Origin: CADCVW01 sp964251385
Lineage (GTDB): Bacteria; Pseudomonadota; Alphaproteobacteria; Sphingomonadales; Sphingomonadaceae
NCBI GenBank assembly: GCA_964251385.1
Contig: CAXUJK010000002.1
Coordinates: forward strand, 434,001 to 498,000
Length of the DNA: 64,000 bases
Reading direction: 5' to 3'
In this document: in pieces, positions 8,472-16,700 of the stretch
Numbering within the stretch: the first letter of the stretch is position 1
How the letters are laid out: every line of letters starts with the position of its first letter
Translations under genes and position numbers: made by a program
The notes under the pieces: generated by a model
What the model saw: only the letters and a program-made list of their open reading frames with translations
Told to the model about the DNA's origin: nothing
The model's database searches: none

Positions 8472-9194
8472 ATGTCCGACGCACGACCACACCTCCTGAT
8501 CGTCGATGACGAGCGTTCGATCCGCGAGCCGCTCGCCGCCTACCTCACCAAGGAAGGCTATCGCGTCACACAGGCGGCGGCCGCGGACATCGCGCGAACC
8601 GCGCTGACGGCTTATGCGATCGACCTTGTCGTGCTCGACATCATGATGCCGGGCGAAGACGGGTTCAGCCTGTGCCGCCACATTCGCGCAACGGGCGAGC
8701 TCCCCGTGATCCTGCTGACCGCGCGCACCGACGACACCGACCGTATCGTCGGTCTGGAAATGGGCGCTGACGACTATGTGGTCAAACCCTTCAACCCGCG
8801 CGAGCTCGTCGCCCGCATCAAGGCGATCCTCCGCCGCGCGGGCGGCGGCGCGGTTCGCCAGCGCGCGCCGGAGAGCGAAAGCTACGCCTTCGGCTCGTGG
8901 GTCCTCAAAGCAGGCGAGCGCGCGCTCGTGGGCTCCGACGGCGTCTCTGTCCCGCTTTCGACCGGCGAGTTCAACCTGCTGCTGACGCTCGTCACGCATC
9001 CGCGTGCGGTGCTGACCCGCGACCAGCTCCTCGACCTGACGCAAGGGCGGGAGGCGCAGGCGTTCGATCGCTCCATCGACAACCAGGTCAGCCGCCTGCG
9101 CCGCAAGATCGAGGACGATCCCAAGGACCCGCAGCTTCTCAAGACCGTGTGGGGCGGCGGCTACACGCTCGCGGCGGAAGTCACCCGGCTTTGA
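8472..9194 (+). CDS. OmpR-family response regulator
   Basis: 240 residues. A receiver domain (residues ~7-120) has the acidic pair in VDDE, phospho-acceptor Asp56 in VVLDIMMPG, the conserved Thr in LLTAR and Lys in VKPF. A C-terminal winged-helix DNA-binding domain (~135-235) ends with the WGGGYTL signature typical of OmpR/PhoB regulators. It overlaps the kinase gene by four bases (TTGA), so the two are translationally coupled. The repeats at 7711-7770 are its most likely local target. Confidence 0.95.
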   Translation: MSDARPHLLIVDDERSIREPLAAYLTKEGYRVTQAAAADIARTALTAYAIDLVVLDIMMPGEDGFSLCRHIRATGELPVILLTARTDDTDRIVGLEMGADDYVVKPFNPRELVARIKAILRRAGGGAVRQRAPESESYAFGSWVLKAGERALVGSDGVSVPLSTGEFNLLLTLVTHPRAVLTRDQLLDLTQGREAQAFDRSIDNQVSRLRRKIEDDPKDPQLLKTVWGGGYTLAAEVTRL

Positions 9195-10606
9195 TCTCGC
9201 GCCCCATACGCAGGCTGAGACCCCGCAGCCTCGCGGGCCAGTTCGCTTTGCTCGTCGGGATCGCCTTGTTCGTGGCGCAGGCGATCAATTTTGCAATGTT
9301 GCTGAGCGAGCGGCGCGAACGGCGCGTCAACCAGCTCGTCGTGCCGGCCGTCCTGCGCCTCGTCCGCGCCGCCGATCGTTTCGAGCGTGGCGCGCTGAGG
9401 ACGCCGGCCCGCGGAGGCGGTCCGCGTCGCGTGCGGGTGAGCGAGCGGAGCGGCGTCACGCCCGCCATGACACGCCAGCCCGATTTGGAAGAGCGTGTCG
9501 AACGTGCGCTGGCGGAGGCGGGCGTCGCCGCCCTGCAGGTTCGCGCTGCGGAGACCGACGTCGACGCGAGGATGCGTCAGCCGCGCCGCGCCGCGCGGGA
9601 ACGTGTCGGCCGCATGCTGCTCCTGTCGGTGCAGATGGACGCCGACACCTGGCTGACGCTGCGCACGCCCGCCCGGAACAGCGACCGGGCGCTGATCGCG
9701 CGGCTGCTCGGGCAGACCGCGATACTGTTCGGCGTGCTGCTGCTGGGCGTGCTGTGGATGGGTCGCCGGGCCGCGCGCCCGTTGCGCGAGCTCGCGACCG
9801 CCGCCGCCGCGTTCGGCGGAACGGGCCAACCGGGGCCGGTGATCGAGCAAGGACCCGCCGACATTCGGGTCCTTATCGCGGCGTTCAATGCAATGCGAGA
9901 GCGGCTGATGACCACGCTTGCCGAGAAGGACCGGATGCTGGGCGCGATCGGGCATGACCTGCGCACGCCGCTCGCCTCCCTGCGGCTTCGCGTAGAGACG
10001 CACGACGATCCCGCGGAGCGCGCGCGCATGGCCGACACGATCTCCGAGATGAGCCAGACCCTCGACGACATCCTGTCACTGGCGCAAGTCGGCAGGTCGC
10101 GCGAAGCCGCCGCGCAGGTCGACCTCTCGGCAATGGTGGACGCGATCGTCGAGGATCTGCGCGACCTTGGCGGCGACGTCACGTTCGAACCGTCGCCGCG
10201 CCTAGCGATCGCGCTGCGCCCGATCTCGACGCGACGTGCGATCCGCAACCTGATCGAAAACGGGCTGAAATACGGCATCAAAGTCGTGGTTCGCGTCCGG
10301 CTCAACGTAGACACGGCGCTTGTCGAGATCGACGACGTGGGTCCGGGACTTCCGCCGCAAGATCTCGCGCGGGTGTTCGAGAGCTTCATTCGCCTTGAGA
10401 ACTCGCGCAACCGCCAGACGGGCGGAGCCGGGCTGGGACTGGCGCTTGCACGCGCGATCGTTCGCGATCAGGGCGGCGACATCTTACTTTCGAACCGATC
10501 GCCGGTTGGATTACGGGCGACGCTCTCTCTCCCGTCAACGCACGGCAGGTCGGTCGCAAGGCCTGAAATCCCTCGTTCAGCATACCCAGGCAAGCGCGCG
10601 CCTTGA
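9191..10606 (+). CDS. Membrane sensor histidine kinase
   Basis: 471 residues from TTG 9191, whose last three bases lie inside the regulator stop. TM1 is near residues 15-35 and TM2 near 165-190, enclosing an Arg-rich periplasmic sensor region of ~130 residues with no recognised fold. A HAMP linker leads to the H-box AIGHDLRTPLASL (phospho-acceptor His255), the N-box NLIENGLKYG, and the G-boxes DDVGPGLPP and GGAGLGLALA. All catalytic elements are present. The extreme C-terminus after ATLSLPS abuts recombinase scar DNA, so the last ~20 residues may not be ancestral. Confidence 0.93.
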   Translation: MISRPIRRLRPRSLAGQFALLVGIALFVAQAINFAMLLSERRERRVNQLVVPAVLRLVRAADRFERGALRTPARGGGPRRVRVSERSGVTPAMTRQPDLEERVERALAEAGVAALQVRAAETDVDARMRQPRRAARERVGRMLLLSVQMDADTWLTLRTPARNSDRALIARLLGQTAILFGVLLLGVLWMGRRAARPLRELATAAAAFGGTGQPGPVIEQGPADIRVLIAAFNAMRERLMTTLAEKDRMLGAIGHDLRTPLASLRLRVETHDDPAERARMADTISEMSQTLDDILSLAQVGRSREAAAQVDLSAMVDAIVEDLRDLGGDVTFEPSPRLAIALRPISTRRAIRNLIENGLKYGIKVVVRVRLNVDTALVEIDDVGPGLPPQDLARVFESFIRLENSRNRQTGGAGLGLALARAIVRDQGGDILLSNRSPVGLRATLSLPSTHGRSVARPEIPRSAYPGKRAP

Positions 10607-10625
10607 GAAGCTGCTTGCGCGTTCG

Positions 10626-10829
10626 ATGCTAGGTGGAAGTTCATCCCATCCATCCCTGCTAACGGTTGATTATCAATCCCGCTTCATGAGCACGCGGCAG
10701 TACGCCCGACTGGTGCACGATTGGGTCGTTGGCATCGGCCTTCAGCCTCAGGAGTATGGCACCCACTCGCTGCGACGGACCAAGGCGTCCATCATCTACA
10801 AGGCGACTGGAACTCGCAGAGCGCACTGA
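10626..10829 (+). pseudogene. Fragment of a second tyrosine recombinase
   Basis: The readable segment MSTRQYARLVHDWV...YGTHSLRRTKASIIYKATG (about 10686-10810) matches the C-terminal catalytic part of a XerC/D-like recombinase, including the His-x-x-Arg motif (HSLRR). The reading frame stops at 10829, just where the conserved leucine-rich stretch and the Tyr nucleophile should follow. No N-terminal half is present. Different in sequence type from the remnant at 85-859, so at least two mobile elements have visited this region. Confidence 0.75.
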
Positions 10830-11225
10830 GGTCTGAGGTTGACCCAATTGCAGACGCTTAGCTCAACCCTCTCGCTCCCTATTTCCGGACCTTCGTTCAT
10901 GTCGCTTCAACGGCAAGCTTCAGGCGAGCCTGATTAGGCCACGAGTTCAGCAGCAGCGTTCGTCCTCGTAACCGGTCAGGAATCCCCATCAACCGGGTCT
11001 GCTCCTTCGGCGCCTCGACCTACTACGATCCCAACCTCGCGACGCGGGGATCATGCGTTTTGCGAGGCCGGTGTTAGTGTAGATCGGCGACGCTCGCACG
11101 CCCGCTCCCGAAGCCGCGGCTCGTCGATGGGATTCTTGCAGCTTGCCAAAACCGTCGTCCCGGCTAGGCTGGTCTGGTCATCGAGACCCGTAAGCGTTTT
11201 CCGTCCTCTTCTGGAGTAGACCGGC
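10830..11225. other. Intergenic scar, no gene seen
   Basis: About 396 bases after the recombinase fragment. Third-position bias is lost in all frames and no open frame has a ribosome-binding site. The last 20 bases contain GGAG ahead of the 11226 start. It is probably debris of the mobile element. Confidence 0.45.
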
Positions 11226-11948
11226 ATGCGCAAGGCTGCGATCTGCTTGGCGCTGATCCTCTCAGGCACGGTATCGTCCGCGACGATGTTGCGGCTGCCC
11301 GGAGGCGGGCCGGCGGCCGCAAGCTGCACCGAGCAGTGGAAGCAAATGGCCCGGCACCCCGGTGGCCGGACTCCGAACGGCTTCGGCCAGGCCTGCATCT
11401 TGGCGGGACAGCCCGCCCCTCGCGCGATGACCAGGGCGGAACTGATGCCGCTGATCGCGGCCGCTATCCCGGACTCTGCGCGCCTGCCGGCAAGCCAGCC
11501 GGTCGACGTCGGTGCATTCTGTCCGCGCTATTGGGACCAGACGCCCGGTAATCGCGCCTTCTTCTGGCGTGAACTGCTGTTCCGGATGATGGGGCCGGAG
11601 AGCGACTATAAGCCGGCCACGATGTACTGGGAGGGCACGGAGTACCGCGTGGGGCTTCTGCAGATGTCCCTTAGCAACGGCTGCGTCTCCGACGAACGGG
11701 ATTTGGTGGATCCCGCGAAGAACATCGCTTGCGCCGTCCGGCGTATGGAGGCGCTCGTTGCGCCCAGGACAGGGTCGGCGGGTCGAATTGGCGGCGACGC
11801 TGCGCACGGCAAGGTGGGCGCGGCGCGCTACTGGTCGACTTTGAGGGTCGTCGCCCAGAAGCCGGGTGGACGAGGCCGGGAGACCCGCGACCCGATCGTC
11901 GCGGCGACCAAGGCCCTGCGGCCATGCTGGACCTCACCGGCCAGCTGA
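11226..11948 (+). CDS. Exported lysozyme/transglycosylase-like protein
   Basis: 240 residues with a signal peptide (MRKAAICLALILSGTVSSA). The central part reads FWRELLFRMMGPESDYKP, then EYRVGLLQMSLSNGC and DPAKNIACAVRRM. This matches the layout of SLT/lysozyme-like folds: a catalytic Glu in E-S-x-x-x-P, a GLLQ-type motif, then a helix with conserved Asn. It probably cleaves peptidoglycan glycan strands in the periplasm or outside the cell. GGAG lies about 10 bases before the ATG. It is followed 38 bases later by a DUF2272 protein on the same strand, so the pair may act together. The family assignment is by motif only. Confidence 0.7.
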   Translation: MRKAAICLALILSGTVSSATMLRLPGGGPAAASCTEQWKQMARHPGGRTPNGFGQACILAGQPAPRAMTRAELMPLIAAAIPDSARLPASQPVDVGAFCPRYWDQTPGNRAFFWRELLFRMMGPESDYKPATMYWEGTEYRVGLLQMSLSNGCVSDERDLVDPAKNIACAVRRMEALVAPRTGSAGRIGGDAAHGKVGAARYWSTLRVVAQKPGGRGRETRDPIVAATKALRPCWTSPAS

Positions 11949-11986
11949 CGAGCAAAGCGGCCTAAGCAAACCACAAGGGGGACAGG

Positions 11987-12991
11987 ATGATGAGGAAAAT
12001 CGGGACGGCTGCGATGCTTGCCGGCGTGCTGGCCACCGCCGCGGCCGCGGCGCAAACGCTGCCGCTCGTCGGACCGGAGGCCAGAGTGGTGGTTGAGGCC
12101 GGCGAGTGGCGGGCCCTGGACCAGTCGTGTCCCACCCTTCCAGTCGACGCCGGACTGCGCCAGAGGCTCGTCGACGTCGCGGCTGGCGAGTGGCAGCGGT
12201 TCGGCTTCCAGGTGATCGATCACCGTGCGCGTCCCGACCGGCGGCTGCGCTTGATCGTCGAGCCGCAGGGCGGTGACCTGGTCGACGAACGCCACAATCC
12301 GATGGGCAGCGACGTCACGCGCAGGGCGCTGCGTCTCGGTCTAATGGAGGACGAGCAGAAGGTGCGCCGCGCGATCGGCGGCTACTGGAGCGCCGTGCCG
12401 AACTGGGACGGCTACTCCGAGCAGTCCCGGATCTTCAGGGCATTCGGTGACGCGGGCTGGGCCCGCCCATGGTCGGCGGCGTTCATCTCCTACGTGATCT
12501 GCATGGGCGGACTGTCGGACCTGCAGCAGTTCCAGCGTGCCGACGGGCACCGCACCTACGTCGACCAGGCAATTGCCGCTGCGGACGGGTTGGCACCAGG
12601 GGCGGTCTTCCGCGCGCGCGATGTGGCGGCCGGTCTGCCCAAGCCCGGTGACCTCCTGTGCGCCGACCGCGCGGAGACGGCGGCCTTCTACCGCTCAATC
12701 GCGGACAGGCGCCCCGACATGGGCGGCGGCCGGGCGATGCACTGCGACCTCGTCGTCGCAGTCAAGCCGTCCTCCGGCTACGTTGCGGTGATCGGCGGCA
12801 ACGTAGTGAACTCCGTGTCGCTTACACTAGTTGGCATCAAGAAGGAGGGCGATCGCCAGCGCGTGTTCACCGCCGCCGAAGGCGCCGGCGCCCGGCCGTG
12901 GTTCGCGGTGCTCGAGCTCCAGGCGCCGGGAACCGCGTCCCTGAACGACTCGGTAGCGATCAGGGCCCTCGGCGCCCGGACGCAACGCTAA
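11987..12991 (+). CDS. Exported DUF2272-domain protein (papain/CHAP-like fold)
   Basis: 334 residues with a signal peptide (cleavage after ~22) and a good AAGGGGG site before ATG 11987. Residues ~135-320 contain SRIFRAFGDAGWARPWSAAFISYV, FQRADGHRTYVDQAI, KPGDLLC and MHCDLVVAV, the hallmark order of DUF2272. This family resembles NlpC/CHAP amidases, but the position of the usual nucleophile in PWCAAF is Ser here (PWSAAF). I believe that is common in DUF2272 but cannot verify it. The partner of the preceding transglycosylase-like gene, it probably works on cell-wall peptides or is a binding module. Confidence 0.75.
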   Translation: MMRKIGTAAMLAGVLATAAAAAQTLPLVGPEARVVVEAGEWRALDQSCPTLPVDAGLRQRLVDVAAGEWQRFGFQVIDHRARPDRRLRLIVEPQGGDLVDERHNPMGSDVTRRALRLGLMEDEQKVRRAIGGYWSAVPNWDGYSEQSRIFRAFGDAGWARPWSAAFISYVICMGGLSDLQQFQRADGHRTYVDQAIAAADGLAPGAVFRARDVAAGLPKPGDLLCADRAETAAFYRSIADRRPDMGGGRAMHCDLVVAVKPSSGYVAVIGGNVVNSVSLTLVGIKKEGDRQRVFTAAEGAGARPWFAVLELQAPGTASLNDSVAIRALGARTQR

Positions 12992-13316
12992 AGGCGTTAG
13001 GGAACCCGACCTGTCCGGTTTTTCGAGGTGTCGCTCGCGCCGGCGGGCTTCTTCCCACGGCGGAAGTCGACACTACCCTCGTTCGCCAAGTTGGCCTTAA
13101 GTATGTCGGAGTGCGGCCAGAAGTCAGATAACTTGCAGGTACGGACTAACCTACCTTCTACATCACTCGCAATTTCAGAAAGCCAGACGCAAGCTTGTCT
13201 CGACCAAAAGTAAGCGGTAGTCGTTTGTCCGACGCGTTTACCGCGTGAGACGAGATTATCGGACGAGTAGAGGCCATCGTTACAGTAGCTGATAATCCTG
13301 TTTTGAAACTCGTTTA
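12992..13316. other. AT-richer intergenic stretch without a supported gene
   Basis: Base composition falls relative to both flanks and no open frame carries coding bias. CCGGTTTTT at 13015-13023 could serve as a weak terminator for the DUF2272 gene. It probably belongs to foreign or decaying DNA together with the two gene fragments that follow. Confidence 0.4.
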
Positions 13317-13480
13317 CTTTTGAATGCTTGTGCCGCGAAAGATCAACGGAAGCTCGGCAATATACTGCTTCATTATCTCATCCTCCCGCTCGTCGAACTT
13401 GCGAAGGGACAAAGTAGCAACGTCGTACGCCGTATGAGCGTAAACTACGACATCTTCACCGGTGGAGGGTGCCTTAAATC
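13317..13480 (-). pseudogene. C-terminal fragment of an unknown protein
   Basis: The minus-strand frame ending at 13317 reads EDVVVYAHTAYDVATLSLRK then FDEREDEIMKQYIAEL, a plausible amphipathic protein C-terminus of about 55 residues with moderate GC. Upstream of about 13480 the frame enters DNA of different composition and loses sense, so the rest of the gene is missing. No family recognised. It could instead be a very short protein starting at an internal ATG (MKQYIAEL). Confidence 0.35.
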
Positions 13481-13676
13481 GAGCTACCTCTTGCCGCTGT
13501 CCGACGTGCTGCTCTACCCGCACCACGCGGGGCTGGGCGACGCGCCGTCGATCGCGCGCTATACGGTCGCGGGGTGCGATGACCGGCTGACGGTTGCGTC
13601 CGTCGACGTTGCGTCGCACGGCGCGCCGCGATCCGGCCTGGCGGCGCTGATGGCGAGGCTGGGGATCGCCGCCTGA
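13481..13676 (+). pseudogene. 3' fragment of a gene upstream of the restriction enzyme
   Basis: From about 13481 to the TGA at 13674-13676 the plus strand shows near-perfect G/C third positions and reads LLPLSDVLLYPHHAGLGDAP onward to LMARLGIAA. This looks like the authentic C-terminus of a native gene whose 5' part was lost at the junction near 13480. It ends 62 bases before the restriction enzyme start, so it may be the tail of a former operon partner of that enzyme. I do not recognise the family. Confidence 0.45.
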
Positions 13677-13738
13677 GGAAAGCCCGGTTTCGCGGTTCGC
13701 GCGATCCCATGTACGAACGCCGGAACGAAGGTGCCTGC

Positions 13739-16700
13739 TTGTCTCACTCCACCCTGTTCACGTCCGGTTCGCTTTTCACGACCGACTATCTCGTGGAGGC
13801 GATCGCCGCCACGCCCGCCTACCTCGCCGTCGATGTCGCCGCGTTGCGGGCGCGGCTGGAGGGGATCGCTTCGGCCCTTCCGCGGACCGACCGCACGATC
13901 GAAAGCCAGACCGAGGACGATTTCATCTGGCCGGTGTTGGCCGCGCTCGGGTGGTCGGACTCGCTGCGCCAGCAGAACCTGACCGTGTCCGGCCGCGACG
14001 ACGTTCCCGACGGCCTGCTGTTCGCCGATGCTCCCGCCAAGGCCGCCGCGAACCTCCACGGCGACCAGTGGCGGCGTTACGCGCACGGCCTGGCCGTGGT
14101 CGAAAGCAAGCGCTGGGCGCGGCCGCTCGATCGCGCGTCCGGGCGCGAGGAGGCGACCGCGCCGTCCACGCAGATGCTGCGCTACCTGCGCCGCATCGAC
14201 GATCTGACGGGCGGCCGGCTGCGCTGGGGCATCCTGACCAACGGGACGAAATGGCGGCTGTACTGGGCGGGCGCGGGGTCGGTGTCGGAGGAATTCCTCG
14301 AGATCGATCTCGGGCGCGTGCTGGGGCTGGACGGCACCGACCTGTTCGCGAACGCCGCCGCGCGCGACCACTGGCTTCGCGTCTTCGCCGTCATGTTCGG
14401 ACGCGACGCGTTCGTCCGGGACGGCGCCGACGACAAATCGTTCCACGAACGGGCGCGCGCGGCGGCGGCCTTCTACGAGGAACGCGTCGCCGCCAGCCTG
14501 TCCAGGCTGGTGTTCGAACAGGTCTTTCCCGACCTCGCGACCGCGATCGCCGGCGCGGCACCCGACGCCCCGCTGTCCGCCGTGCGCGACGCATCGCTCG
14601 TGCTGCTCTACCGCCTGCTGTTCCTGCTCTACGCGGAGGACAGGAACCTGCTGCCCGTCGGCGACAGGCGGTACGACGACTACGCGCTTCGGCCCTTGCG
14701 CATCGACGTCGGCGAACGCGTGACGCGGGGCGACGCGCTGTCCGCGTCCGCATCCCGCATCTGGGGGCACGTCGCGGACCTGTCGCGGATCATCGACCGG
14801 GGCGACCCGTCGATCGGCATCCCGCCGTACAATGGCGGGCTGTTTTCGGGCGACTTGGTGGCAGGAGGCGGCGCGGCGCTGCTGGACGCGGTGCGCGTTC
14901 CCGACAGCGTCATGGCCCCCGCGCTGGACGCGCTGTCGTTCGAGCGGTCCACGGGGTCGCGGCGCTACATCAACTACCGCGACCTGTCGGTGCAGCAGCT
15001 CGGATCGATCTACGAACGCCTGCTCGAATTCGAGCTTGTGCGGGGCGAGGCGGGCACGCTCGTCGTCCGTCCCAACCTGTTCGCGCGCAAGAACAGCGGA
15101 AGCTACTACACGCCCGACGCGCTGGTGCGGCTGATTCTCGACGAAACGCTCGAACCGCTGATCGCCGAACGGCTCGGCGGGTTCCGGTCCGCTCTCGAGG
15201 GTTTAAACCCTCGCGATGCCGAGGACTACCGGCGGCGGGCCTTGCGCGACGCCGATCCCGCGAGCGCGATCCTGGCCTTGCGCGTGTGCGATCCCGCCAT
15301 GGGGTCGGGCCATTTTCTCGTCGGGCTGGTCGACACGCTCGCCGATCATGTGCTGGACGCGATGGCGGAGGCCGCGGTGCTCGCCGCCGATCTGGCGTAT
15401 GTCTCGCCTCTGGCCGACACCATAGAAAACATCCGCGCAACCATCCTTCGCAACGCGCGCGCCGCCAGCTGGACGATCGACGAAGCGCAGCTCGACGACC
15501 GCCACATCGTGCGGCGCATGGTGTTGAAGCGCTGCGTGTACGGCGTCGACAAGAACCCGATGGCGGTGGAGCTCGCCAAGGTGGCGCTGTGGCTGCACAC
15601 CTTCACCGTCGGCGCGCCGTTGTCGTTCATCGACCATCACCTGCGCGCCGGGGACAGCCTGTTCGGGCTGTGGGTGCGGGACGCGATCGACAAGGCGGCC
15701 AAGCTTGGCGGCGAGCTGTTGTGGAACGAGGCGCTGAAGGACGCCCAGCGCCAGGCGCGCGCGATGAAGACGATCGAGCTCGCCACGGACGCGGAGATCG
15801 CCGAAGCGCACCGGTCGGCCGAGATGTGGACGGACGTCGAGTTCCAGACCGGGCCGCTCGACGCGTTCGTGTCGTTCATGCACGCGCTCGACTGGCTGCG
15901 CCCGTTGGCGGCGGAGATCGGGCTGGTGCGGCTGTGGCTCGACGGCCAGTTCGGCGACCCGCTTGCCATCGCGCGCGGCAAGGCGCAGCCCTTCGCGGTG
16001 CGCGCCAAGCCGGCCGAGGCCGAAGCCTTCGCCGACCTCGTCACCCGCGCCCGCGCGCTGATCGCGGAGGAGCGGTTTCTGAATTGGCAGATCAGCTTCC
16101 CGGGCGTGTGGGACAATTGGGCGAGCGCGGAGCGGGAAGGGGGGTTCGACGCGGTGGTGGGCAATCCGCCGTGGGACCGTTTCGAGTTCGAGGAGGTGCC
16201 TTGGTTCGAGGCGCGAGATCGAACTATCGCGCTTGAACCCAGTGGAGCGAAGCGCAAGGAACGGATCAAGGCACTGCAGGCTGCTGATAATCCTTTATGG
16301 GCCGAGTACCGGCACGCTGCTGAACGTTTGCTTACTGCGACGAGGATCGTAAGAGCGGGAAACATCTATTCACGGCTAAATGTCGGAAAACTAAATCTTT
16401 TTAAGCTTTTCGTTGAACGAGCATTTCAGTTGGTAAAGCCCACTGGCATAGTGGGGATGCTTATGCCGAGCGGGATCGCTGGCGATCACTCATCAAGTGG
16501 GTTCTTTCGCTCGATATCTACAAGAGGTCATTTGAAAGCATTCTACGACTTCGAAAATCGCCGATCACGCTATGGACTTCAACCTTTTTTTCCTGACGTA
16601 GACACCCGGTTCAAGTTTTCTTCTTTAATCGCCAGTCCTCAACGAACATTCAAAGCTGCTTCTTGCGGCTTCTTTCTGCAGGCAACGAGTGAGATCGCTG

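Noticed and set aside
13320..13676. A single 118-residue plus-strand gene
   Set aside because: Composition changes near 13480 and the first part is better explained by a minus-strand gene end, so two fragments are annotated instead.
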